The notes beneath the pieces are model-generated. The model ran no database searches. It was given only the letters and a program-made list of their open reading frames with translations, and was not told the DNA's origin. Shown here one piece after another: positions 48,950-59,263 of a DNA stretch of 64,000 nucleotides. The stretch's first letter is position 1, and every line of letters starts with the position of its first letter. The stretch lies in NCBI RefSeq assembly GCF_002575655.3, contig NC_053036.3, positions 158,200,627 through 158,264,626 on the forward strand, in the 5' to 3' direction. Origin of the DNA: Aegilops tauschii subsp. strangulata. Taxonomy: Eukaryota; Streptophyta; Magnoliopsida; Poales; Poaceae. The position numbers were made by a program, and so were the translations under genes.

Positions 48950-49680
48950 ACCTAGAGTTAGCTTATTTTCCTCCAAAATGACCCATTTTACCTAGGTTAG
49001 CTTATAAATGATGCAGTTCATCCAAGTTAGCTCAAAAATGACCCATTTCACCTAGATTAGCTCCTAAATGATCCATTTTACCTACGTTAGCTTTAAAATG
49101 GCCCATTTCACCTACGTTAACTCCAAAATGACCCATCTTACCTAGGTTATCTCATAAACGATCCATTTCAACTAATTTAGCTCATAAACGATCCATTTGA
49201 CCTAAGTGAGCAAAAAAACGATCCATTTCACCTAAATTAGCTCTTAAATGATCCATTTCACCTAAGTTAGCTAAAAAACGATCCATTTCAACTAAATTAG
49301 CTAAAAAAATGATCCATTTCAACAAAGTTAGCTCATAAACGATCCATTTCAACTAAGTTAGCTCAAAAACGATCCTTTTGACCTAAGTGAGCTAAAAAAC
49401 GACCCATTTCACCTTAGTTACCTCAAAAACGATCCTTTTCAACTAAGTTAGCTAAAAAACGATCCATTTCAACTAGGTTAGCTCCAAAATGACCCATTTC
49501 ACCTTACTTAGCTCAAAAACGATGCCCTTCACCTTAGTTAGCTCATAAACGACCCATTTCAACTAAGTTAGCTCATAAATGATCCATTTCAACTAAGTTA
49601 GCTCATAAACAACCCATTTCAACTTAGTTAGCTCATATATGATCCATTTCACCTAAGTTAGCTCATAAATGACATATACT
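48950..49680 (+). repeat. Minisatellite, about 31-38 bp unit, more than 20 copies
   Basis: Units of the form 'atgatccatttcacctaagt' plus 'tagctcaaaaac' repeat head to tail with many point changes. It lies just behind the tnpA stop in the CACTA element and would be in the 3' part of its transcript. Afterwards, 49681-49730 has three copies of 'cttcttgttctagt'. From 49740 to 50075 only AT-rich sequence with 'gtatggatg' repeats is seen. Confidence 0.88.
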
Positions 49681-50079
49681 TCTTGTTCTAGTCTTCTTCT
49701 TGTTCTAGTCTTCTTCTTGTTCTAGTCACCTATTTCTAACTTTCTTATTTACCATTTTGCAGATTTCATTCACTTGATGGAAGCTAGCTTGCTATGATGG
49801 AGTGCTTGCTTTTCCTTTGATGAAACTTTGCATTGTATCTAGCTTGCTATCTTCATGACACTTTGCATTGTAATATATATATGGATGGAACAATGTGTAT
49901 GGATGGAACTTCCTTATGTATGAACAATGTGTATGGATGAAACTGATGTGATATGTCATATGAAACTTATGTGCTAGATATGTGTTGGATATGTGCTGGA
50001 TATGAAACTTATATATGTGATATGTGCTGCAAATTGTGGGATTTAATAAAAAACAGAAAAAACAGACAATATGCAGGCT

Positions 50080-50605
50080 CTTTGCTGTCTGCCACCGACG
50101 GCAAAGAGCTCTTTGCCGTCTGCCGCGGACGGCAAAGAAGCCACGTGGCAGCCAACTGTGCTTCCTGGGAGCTGACCCATTTGGTCAGTTTGCCTACAGT
50201 GGCAGACGGCAAAGACTTTGCCGTCAGTGGCAGACGGCAAAGAACCTGCACTTTGCCATCAGTGGCAGACGGCAAAGAACCTGGCATCTAGTGACGTGTA
50301 GATGACATCATAAGGCGGACGGCAAAGACCAAAGGCTCTTTGCCGTCTGCGGCGGACGGCAAAGGTCTGCCGTTAGCCACTTAACGGACTGACAGCGCAA
50401 ATATTGCCGTCCGCCCTCTTTGCCGTCCGCCGCGGACGGCAAAGAGCCTTTGCCGTCCGCCGCCAGGAAGCAGATGGCAAAGAAGCTGTTTACCGTAGCC
50501 TTCTTTGCCGGAGCCTTTTGCCGTCCGCGGCTGACGGCAAAGGTCTTTGCCGTCCGCCTTTCGAGCCTTTGCCGTCCGCCATGGCAGACGGCAAAGTAGC
50601 TGTTT
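50080..50605. repeat. Right subterminal repeats of the CACTA element
   Basis: Repeated 'tttgccgtc(c/t)g' and 'cggacggcaaag' words occur in both orientations, about twenty in 500 bp, similar to the left side but longer. Short open frames on both strands follow these words and are not genes. Confidence 0.9.
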
Positions 50606-50617
50606 CCTGTAGTGTGT

Positions 50618-53221
50618 GGTTAAATCCATCAAGGAGGAAACCCTGATAGATGACTTAAGGGAAACCTTCGATAATCTCCGGGTCTACAAGATGATGCTTA
50701 ACCCGGCCAAATGTGTTTTTGGTGTTCCTGCAGGCAAACTATTGGGCTTCTTGGTTTCTGACAGAGGCATTGAGGCTAACCCGGAGAAGATCAAGGCTAT
50801 CACCTCCCTAGCTAAGCCGGCATGCATAAATGACGTTCAGCGTTTGGCGGGTCGCATCGCTGCTTTAAGCCGATTTATAAGCCGTTTGGGTGAGAAAGCT
50901 ATGCCCCTATATCAGTTGATGAAGAAAACTGATAACTTTATCTGGAATGATGCAACTAATACCACCTTTGAGGATTTGAAAAAGCAACTGGCAGAGCCCC
51001 CCGTCCTTGCTGCTCCGATTGATAAGGAGCCCTTGCTACTATATGTAGCGGCAAATGCACGAGCCGTCAGCGTGGCTATTGTAGTGGAGCGCAAGGAGGC
51101 GGGTAAGGAGCATCCGGTTCAGCGGCCAGTTTATTATGTCAGCGAGGTGCTCATTGAGTCCAAGCAGCGGTACCCGCATTGGCAGAAGCTCGTATACGGT
51201 GTGTTCATGGCGAGCCGGAAGCTCAAACATTATTTTCAGGGTCATCCCATCACTGTGGTCAGTTCTGCCCCCATTGGTGACATTATCCAGAACAGAGAGG
51301 CTACAGGGAGAATTGCTAAGTGGGCTATAGAACTTGGACCTCATGGCCTCAAATATGTGCCACGCACCGCTGTTAAATCTTAGGCTTTGGTGGATTTCAT
51401 CAATGATTGGACGGAGTCTCAAGTGCCTGAGCAAAAGCCGGATAACACTTATTGGACTATCCACTTCGATGGGTCCAGACAGTTGGAGGGCTCAGGGGCT
51501 GGTGTTGTATTGGCTTCCCCTAAGGGTGACAAGTTCCATTATGTGCTACGGTTGATGTTTCCTTGCACTAACAATGCGGCTGAATACGAAGCTTTGCTCC
51601 ACGGTCTTCGGGTGGCTAAGGAGATGAGCTTGAGCCGGGTAAGGTGCTTTGGGGACTCAGATTTGGTGGCTCAACAAGTATCAGGCACCTGGGATTCTAA
51701 GGATCCTCTCATGGCGGCTTACCGCCGCGAGGTTGATGCCATTGCTGGGCATTTTCAGGGATACCAAGTGGAGCACATTGATCGCAGGAAGAACGAGGCG
51801 GCTGATGCCTTAAGCCGGCTAGGCTCTCAGCTAAGCCGGTGCCGCCTAACACTTTCCTGGATGTCTTGTATAACCCCTCGGTTAAGTTGCCTACAGAAGA
51901 GGACTTGGCTATCCCTGACCCGGAGGCACGACTGGTGGCGGCTCTTCATGTCATACCAGACTGGACAATGCCATATCTGGCTTATATAACCCGGGGAGAG
52001 TTGCCTGAGGATGAAACTCTGGCCAGGCAAGTAACCCGGCGGGCTAAGTCAATGATTGTCATTAATGGCGAGTTGCATCATCGCAGTGTTTCAGGGGCGT
52101 TTCAGCGTTGTATTTCCCCCGAGGAAGGTCAAGAGATCTTGCGTGAGATCCATGAAGGGGATTGTGGCCATCATGCCGGTTCAAAATCTCTTGTGGCCAA
52201 GGCCTTCCGCCATGGTTTTTATTGGCTGACGGCTCACGCTGATGCAGAGGATTTGGTCAGTAAATGTGACGGTTGCCAAAGGTTCTCACGACGGGCTCAT
52301 GTACCGGCTCAGGAGTTGCAGATGATCCCAATCACTTGGCCCTTTGCGGTCTGGGGGCTTGATATGGTTGGGCCTTTTAAACGGTCCAAGGATAAGAAGA
52401 CCCACCTCTTGGTGGCCGTTGACAAATTCACAAAGTGGGTGGAGGCTGAGCCAGTTAGCAAGTGCGATGCAGCCACGGCGGTTCAATTTATGAAAAAGGT
52501 GATTTTCCGCTTCGGCTTTCCGCACAGCATCATAACTGACAATGGCACCAATTTATCCAAGGGTGCTATGGAAGAATTTTGTCAACGGGAGCATATCCGA
52601 CTTGATGTTTCCTCAGTGGCTCATCCCCAATCCAATGGTCAAGCTGAGAGAGCTAACCAGGAGATTCTGAAGGGCATCAAACCCCGGCTTTTGGTCCCTT
52701 TGCAACGGACGCCGGGTTGTTGGGTGGAGGAGCTGCCCTCCGTCTTATGGAGCATCAACACTACTCCTAACAGGTCTACTGGCTTCACGCCTTTCTTCAT
52801 GGTTTATGGAGCAGAAGCAGTCCTCCCCAGCGACATCCGTCACGATTCGCCTCGTGTGACGGCTTATGTTGAGACGGATAATGAACAGGCGCACCAAGAT
52901 GCTCTGGACTTGTTGGACGAACAGCGTGATGTGGCAGCAGCCCGTTCAACGATTTACCAACAAGACGTGCGCCGTTATCATAGCCGCCGGGTCAAGTCCC
53001 GGGTCTTCCAGGAAGGCGACCTTGTGCTCCGGCTTATCCAGGATCAAACAGATGCACACAAGTTATCCCCACCTTGGGAAGGGCCCTTTGTGGTCAGTAA
53101 GAGCTTGCATAACGGGTCATATTACCTCATTGATATTTGGGAACATAAAGATTCGTGTAAATCTGAGGAGGAGACCCGTCGGCCATGGAATATAGCTCAG
53201 CTTCGACCCTACTACACTTGA
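50618..53221 (+). pseudogene. pol: pol of the Tat-type element, second part: RT end, RNase H, integrase
   Basis: It continues the RT (KCVFGVPAGKLLGFLVS), then a degenerate RNase H (LLLYVAANARAVSVAIVVE), a second RNase H-like part (IHFDGSRQLEGSGAGVVL, NNAAEYEALLHGL, KNEAADALSRLGS) typical for Tat elements, and integrase: HHCC zinc site (52150-52290), then D at LDMVGPF, D at ITDNGTNL and E at QAERANQE. A TAG at 51381-51383 and a frameshift at about 51832 (between RNase H and integrase) break it. The last ORF ends at 53221 with LRPYYT. There is no chromodomain tail, as expected for this branch. Confidence 0.92.
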
Positions 53222-53397
53222 GCCACCGGCTCTCGTGGTGTACATATTTATCTCAGACATGTATATATTATACTAAGCAATAAAGCAGGACCTCTGTCCT
53301 TTTTTCTCCTCCAATTATATGTATATCATTTTTTACATACTAATTTGAAAGAAGGATCCGGCTTATGATCGTATTCGAGTCTAGCTGAAAGCAGCAA

Positions 53398-53700
53398 GGT
53401 CACTTGGGGGCTTCCTGTTCAAACATGGGTCGTATTCGAACCAAAGAGAACATAGCTGTCGATACCCATGTGATTGCCAAAGTGCCGAGCTCATTGGGAG
53501 GTTGCCTTTGGTCATATTTGAATCATAGTATAACCCCTCTGAGAACCGACGTGGATCGTATTCGAATCAGCGTCGTTAAACAATTTTCAAAGTCACTTGG
53601 GGGCTTCCTATTGAAACATGGGTCGTATTCGAACCAAAGAGAACATAGCTGTCGATACCCTTTTGATTGGCATCGCCACACCCACTGGGGGCTATATGAT
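53398..53700 (+). repeat. Duplicated segment in the 3' spacer with purine-tract-like 'cttgggggct'
   Basis: Two diverged copies (about 53398-53480 and 53591-53670) share 'tcacttgggggcttcct' and 'catgggtcgtattcgaacca'. The phrase 'gtcgtattcgaa' also recurs nearby. The rest of 53222-54298 holds no gene that I can name. Confidence 0.6.
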
Positions 53701-54298
53701 CACATCCGAATCTTAGCTTAAACCCTTTGGACCGGGTTCCTGGTCGTATTCGAACCGGAAGCCCCAAGTTTTACATTTTATCGCAAGTCTACTCTGATCA
53801 TGTCAAAGTATGCACTGCCGGGTCTCACTTGCCGGTTTAATTTTGGTTTATCTTGTTAGTTGAACATCCTGGATGTCATCAGGACAGGTAAATTTGAGTT
53901 AAGGTACCAACCAAGCTACCCGGGTTATTTAAACCGGAAGTATGCTTACAGGCCGTTGAGTGTGTTATCATGGCTATGTTCAGAGTATAGTTAACGACCA
54001 GTCTTTTTTGGTTCGTATTCCGGGTTATCCATCTCAAACAGCTGATTCTCAGGGCGGTCAGCCGCCTTGAGACTTGTGATTTGCCTTTCTATGCAGATGC
54101 TTGAAGGTCCTTTTTACGGTTGAGAAGGACAAAGGGATAATCATGACCCGGAGGAGCATCAAAAGAATAACTTCAAGGGGTTTCAGCATTCAGTACGTGC
54201 ACGATGGCACGGCAGAGATAAATTGTTGCACTTATTCTATTACAAAAATCCTTCAACGTCTCAAGGGTGGAGCGTTGTTCGGTGACCCGCCAGCCGCT

Positions 54299-57200
54299 TT
54301 ATGACGCCTGCTGAGTCGAAGTCCCCGGCTCGTCTTCTGCTCCGGCTGATCCCAAGACCTCGAAGGTTGACGACTTCCAGTCGATGCCGTTGAGAGCTTT
54401 GAACTGGGCTTCTTCGTCAATTAACCCGGCCGGGTCAATCTCGGGGGCGAAGGTGTGCTGGCGAGCCGGAGGAATCAGACTAAGAGCTTCATAGCGAGGG
54501 GTTGGAATCCTCTGATTCTCCGCGTTGTACCCCGGCTGATACTTGGTTAAGTCGGTGTCGTTCCCGATGATGGTGGCCACCGGGCGTACAGCCTTCACAC
54601 ATGCCGCGAAGTCCTTCTGGTCAAAGGCGGAGCCGTCTTCCTTCAGGCTTGGGTAACCCAGGGCGATGTCTGCCGGGTCTAGCTCCGGCAGGAATGCTTT
54701 GGCCCGGCTCAGCGCGGCAATTGCTCCGGATCTTGCGGAGGCTCGGCGTAGATCCTGGATGCGCTGTGGCAGAACAGCGAGCCAGCGCAGGACATCGGCC
54801 AGATGGGTTGGCACCTCATTGGATAGGGCCACCACAGCTAAGGCGCGCTGTGACCCGGTGTAGAGTTGCTCCACCAGGGTGTACACGGCCTTTAACTTGG
54901 TGATCACGCTCTGGTTGAGGTTGGCACTCCTGGGACCTATTTCATAAAGGTCAGATAAGCCGGTGACAAGGATGAATCATAACATATACAGACTTGATGA
55001 AAGCCGGCGAGGCGACTTACCAAAGATAGCGGCCACCATTTGGGAAACCTGGCGCTTTAGGCCGGAGAGCTCAGCGGTCTTCTCAGTGAGGGCCTTCTCC
55101 GCCTGTTCTGCCCGGGTCACCAGTGCGGCTTTCTCCTCAGCCCAGGCCTTCCGCTCAGCATTGAATTTGGTCTTCAGCTTCTCCTGAGCGGCGATGCTGG
55201 AGACAAACTTGGCGTTTGCCTTCCGGGTCTCCATCTCTTGTGTCTTTAGCCGGCTCTTGAGATCCGCAAGGTCCGACTCAAATTTCTTGCCAGCAGCGTG
55301 CATATATTTCCGGGTTATTAACAGTCATTATATAAGTCCCAAGCACTTTCCAAGCAAAGACACTTGGCACTTGGGGGCTAATGCGTATTGAACGTATCTA
55401 TCTACATACTGCCGGTTCAGTTAAGTAAGCCGGAATCTAAGTCTACAACATATTCAAGTATAAGTCATAGACTTGGGGGCTAGCATGACAAGGATCACTG
55501 TGCAGAAGATAAGAAGACAGCAGAAGGTTACCTCAGATTTTTGTTGGATCTGGTTGACCATGGCGATCTCGGCGTCCCGGCTCTTGTGAACTTGGCTGAT
55601 GTAGCCTGAGACGAGCTCTCCAATGCTTAAGTCGGTGTAGCTGGAGAGATCCAGATTCGCCCGGTGCGGTTGCAGCAACTCCCCCTTCGCGGAGCATTTG
55701 GCCAGCACGGTCGGCCTCCCCGGTTCGACATACTCCGTCCGGGTAATTACCACGTCCGGGTCGTTAGCTGGTGGGGCTGAGCCGGAGGCCTCCAGGTTAA
55801 CCGACGCTTCGGTCATTGTCTTGGTAGTCGGGGCAGGGGCTTCAGGCGCCGTGTCCATAGGAATAGTGGCTTCGGGGGCGGAGGCAGCTGGCGGCTCTTG
55901 AGCCGTCGCCTCCGGGTCAGGCAAATCCGGCACTCCGGCTGACCTGGTCTTCTTTGCTCTTTTGGTGAGTTTTGCCTGGGCACTGAGAAGGCAGAAGTGT
56001 CAGGCACACAAAGAGTAAATACAGACAGATAATGTAAGGAGGTTGTTATTACCCGGGTGCAGTCTTGAAGGCCGGCAGACTTGACTGCATGGAGTCACCC
56101 GAAGAGGGGGAGGTCTCCTGATAATTGGAGTCAGAAGAGTTGAGTGGCTGACGGATGACACCCGCCAACGGATGAAAAGGTACAGGTGAGAAAAAACCTC
56201 AGTGCGACGCTTCCTTGTTGCGTCGGGTAACCCGGCGGAGAGGTCGGTGTCCTTGCGGGCCCGGGTGTGACGCCGGCTTTCGTGAACCTGCTGCTTCAAA
56301 AGAAATTGAGGGTCTTGATGAGCTAATGGATGAGAAAAGGTTACTTTCCGGGTTACTCTTCGGACTTTCAGCTGTGGCAAAGGCTCCGAGTCGGAGGAAA
56401 GTGATGTTACCTCTTCAACCACCGGGTTACTGGCGCCGGTGTCATCCTGTCAATAAGCAAAATGTTGATAAGGCGGACAGCAACAAACAACAAATATGGC
56501 AAGAGTTTAAAGGTTTAAGGGTTACCTCTGACTCGGAGCTATCGCTTAATTGCAGTAGCTCCGAAGCAGTGGGTCTGCTTCCCTTTTTGCGAGGGGCGGC
56601 TTTCTTGGCGGCTTTCTTCGCCTTCCTGGCCTTCTTGGCCGCCTCATGGTCATACTTGACCCGCCAGAATTTATCATCAGCCTGAGAAATACAGTAATGA
56701 ACTCTTAAAATGGTTCAGAGCAAGGTAACATGTAAAAGAAGTGGAAAGGTTAAGTCAGCGGCTTACCGCTGGGGCTGGATTGATCTTCCAGAATGGGGCT
56801 AGCCCGGTTCTTCCACAGTCTGCCAGGCTCTCATTTAACAAAGCCTTGGTTTCTTCTTCGGCAACGTCTTCTGGAAGATCATTGCGACTGTGCCTCTGCG
56901 GGTCATCCTTTCGCCCGGTGTACTCACACATTAAGCCGGGGCGACGACTCAATGGGATCACCCGCCATGAGATCCAGACCCGGACCAGGTCTATTCCGTT
57001 CAGACCGTTGCCTAGCAGAGCGTTGATCTTATTGATCATTGGAAGCAGAGGCTGGCGTTCCGCGGCAGTCAGCTTGTCGGATAGCGGATGAGTCGGCTCT
57101 AGGCGGGTTGGGCGAAAGCCGGGCAGCGGGCTCTCGTCAGCCGGGGACGTGTCTTGGCAGTAGAACCAAGTCATATTCCAGTCCTTGGGGTGACTTGGCG

Positions 57201-57660
57201 GCTCTGCGTAAGGGAATAGACAGTCCCTGCGCCGTTGGATGGAGATGCCGCCTAATTCCAGACTTGGCCCGTTCGCGCACTCATTTTGGCGGTTTAAGTA
57301 GAACAGTTCTCTGAAAAGCAGTAAACTGGGCTCCTCTCCAAGGTATACTTCGCAAAAGACTTGGAAGTTGCAGATGTTGGATACGGAGTTGGGTCCTATA
57401 TCCTGAGGCCGAAGGTCAAAGAAGTTGAGCACATCCCGGAAGAATTTTGAGCCGGGCGGTGCGAAGCCCCGGCTCATGTGGTCCGCAAAGATCACTACCT
57501 CCCTGTCCCTCGGCTGTGGTCTTTCTTCTGACGGATCAGGGGCACGGTAGGACATCACTTCCTTCTTGGGCAGATACCCGGACTTAACAAAATTGGCCAG
57601 GGTCTCGTCAGTGACGTTGGATTTCATCCAGTTGCAAGTGATGGGAGCCTTGGGAGGCAT
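54299..57660 (-). CDS. Antisense multi-exon gene of the Tat-type element (putative gypsy-type transposon domain)
   Basis: Minus strand. Start ATG at 57660 (MPPKAPITCNWMKSNVTDET). Exon 1, 57660-56767 (298 codons), carries the domain I know from rice and wheat as 'putative gypsy type transposon' (PF04195-like): AGYL-like segment GYLPKKEV, FADHMSRGFAPPGSKFFRDV, DLRPQDIGPNSVSNIC, FCEVYLGEEPSL and WNMTWFYC. Further exons with GT/AG borders: 56681-56526 (basic, KKARKAKKAAKKAA) and 56446-56411. Then open pieces follow at 56422-56000, 55933-55454 (acidic, Ala/Pro-rich), 55303-54977 (coiled coil, LKSRLKTQEMETRKANAKF) and 54907-54299 with the stop. The exact joins after exon 3 are not fixed. Such antisense genes are known from Tat/Grande-type elements; function is unknown. 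I see no certain stop in the chosen exons. Confidence 0.6.
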
Positions 57661-58450
57661 GGTGAAGGTTGGTGTTCTATGATAAAGAGAAAAGTGTCCG
57701 GGTTAATTATAAGCCGGAGATTATCATTCAAACTACAATGACGGCTTATGAAGGGGACTAATGATATATATTCGGATACGATGGGTTATCTAAGCCGTCG
57801 GGGCATTCAGGATAAATTGGTCATCTACGGTTTACTGCAGTTAAGTCGGAGGATTCTACAGAGCATGGTTCTCTTTAAACCGGAAAGTTCTACGGCGCGT
57901 GTTTTCTTTAAGTCGGAAATATAAGCCGCCAGGATTCAAGGGCTGCAGTTTTTACTAAGTGTGGTAAAACAGATTTCACATATTGCAGTAACTTTTTCGG
58001 ATCAAAATGGTCGGGCGAAATGAAAATTTTCTAGACCTAAAAAACAGAAGCAGGAGAAGTTCTTAAGGTGGAACATGGTTCTTAAGCAGTAAAAAGAGGA
58101 TTTTTCACAGGTGGAATGGATCTCAAACATCTACCGCAGCGGTTCTACGAAGAGTTAAGATCAACGGGGGCAGTGACTACAGGAGCTACCGAAACTTGTG
58201 GCTATGGTGACGAACATGAAGAACACAGATGAACTCTACCACAGATCTATTCTAGTAAGGCAGAGGGGACTCACCGGAGTTGGGGAAGAGCGGAAGTCGC
58301 CGCCGTTATCTGGTCCGAGTCAGGGTGATGCAGCGGCCGGGTTGATGAAGGACGAGGGAGCGACGGCGGCGGCAGTGGCAGAGCTCGGGCAGAAGAGCGA
58401 TGGCGCGAGGAGGAAGAAGGAGAGCGTGAGAAGAAAGTGCTGGGCCGGCC

Positions 58451-58458
58451 TATTTATA
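58451..58458 (-). promoter_or_regulatory. Predicted TATA box of the antisense gene
   Basis: On the minus strand the sequence reads TATAAATA, in a GC-rich context. It lies about 790 bp upstream of the ATG at 57660 and points into the antisense gene. This suggests the gene has its own promoter inside the element, separate from the LTR promoter. Confidence 0.5.
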
Positions 58459-58732
58459 AGGCAGAGTTATAAGCGGGCGCGAGATTCAAGGAGACCATGG
58501 CGTGGTTATCTCCCCCTCACGGCGCCTCGATTTTCGGAATGACAGTAAAGGCAAAGATCCGTTGCGGATCTGGCGGATTAAAAAACGGACTTAATGGAGG
58601 ATGATGTCACGGCGGATTATCCGGAGTCCAGAGGATGACGTCACTCCGGGTTATGGCCTTCACATGAATGGTAAGCCGGAGATTTTTTCTGTTTGCAGAA
58701 TTGAAGATTGACACGAGCCGGCTCAAGTCAAT

Positions 58733-58743
58733 CTGGGGCCTAA
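58733..58743 (+). other. Polypurine-like tract before the LTR of the Tat-type element
   Basis: 'ctggggcctaa' lies directly before the LTR start TGTTGAGG. It is a shortened form of the TTGGGGGCTAA word seen elsewhere in this element (55371 and 55473). Confidence 0.5.
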
Positions 58744-59258
58744 TGTTGAGGATATAGACCTTGGAGTCACCCGCCAGGAGGGCCGGGTTACTCTTCGGGT
58801 CATTGCCAGAAGCCCGGAGCTAAGTTTCAAGATGATGGGCCAGAGATGGGCTGAGACCCGGAGACGGCTTAAAGCCTATAGTTACAATCATTGTTATAGT
58901 AGGCTTGTAGTGTAAGGCAAGTATTGTTCAGAGTCCGAGCCGGACGCTCTTATGAGCCGGCCGGGACTCTGAGGGCTGCTGGGCGCCAGCCCCCTATATA
59001 AAGGGAGGACCCGGCAGCGGTTTAGGGGCGACAACAATCTGATCGAAAGCCAAGCATAGCTGTTTAGCTCCCTGGCGATCGTAACCCTAATCAATAACAC
59101 CTCAAACTGGACGTAGGCTTTTACCTTCACCATAAGGGGCCGAACCAGTATAAATCCTCGTGTTCCTTGTCCCGCATAACCCCTTCAAGCTTCCTAGTTG
59201 CGATGGCTCCACGACTAAGTCCTAGCACGAGGACATCTGCTGTGACAATTCCACGACA
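58744..59258 (+). repeat. Single normal LTR of the Tat-type element (515 bp)
   Basis: It starts TGTTGAGGATATAGACC and ends GACAATTCCACGACA at the GGTCT duplication. A TATA box TATATAAA is at 58995-59002, which would place the transcription start near 59025-59030. The last 200 bp (59059-59258) are the part found inverted at 37369-37568, so the inverted copy falls within the expected R-U5 region. Confidence 0.92.
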
Positions 59259-59263
59259 GGTCT

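Larger units (their letters stand above)
40462..50614 (+). mobile_element. CACTA (En/Spm) transposon, 10.15 kb, with tnpD-like and tnpA-like genes
   Basis: Ends CACTACTGGAATCAGCT and, in reverse complement, CACTACAGGAAACAGCT (15 of 17 the same). It is flanked by TGT on both sides (40459-40461 and 50615-50617), the 3 bp duplication of CACTA elements. Both subterminal regions are packed with CTTTGCCGTC(C/T)GC words in both orientations. Inside are a low-complexity block (40.8-42.4 kb), a hairpin, a tnpD-like gene, a tnpA-like gene and a 31-38 bp minisatellite. Both genes are on the plus strand with consensus splice sites and no internal stops in the chosen exons. It looks like a nearly complete, possibly recently active copy, except for an apparent missing domain in tnpD. 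Confidence 0.95.
37369..59258 (+). mobile_element. Tat/Retand-type gypsy element with an inverted LTR end at its left terminus
   Basis: It is bounded by a perfect GGTCT duplication (37364-37368 and 59259-59263) inside the LINE. Content from left to right: 200 bp inverted copy of the LTR end, truncated gag, protease, RT, (CACTA insertion), RNase H, integrase, long 3' spacer with an antisense multi-exon gene, polypurine-like tract, one 515 bp LTR. The protease motif DGGSS, the RNase H duplication-like region between RT and integrase, and the antisense gene with a putative gypsy-type transposon domain fit the Tat/Retand branch. 5' LTR, primer-binding site, leader and gag start are all missing. 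Inner length without the CACTA copy is about 11.7 kb. It has two stops and a frameshift in pol and is inactive. Confidence 0.9.

Noticed and set aside
37369..59258. Reading the 200 bp inverted ends as terminal inverted repeats of a DNA transposon
   Set aside because: The right copy is the end of a 515 bp LTR with TATA box and purine tract, the interior is gag-pol, and the duplication is 5 bp. A retroelement integration explains all of it.
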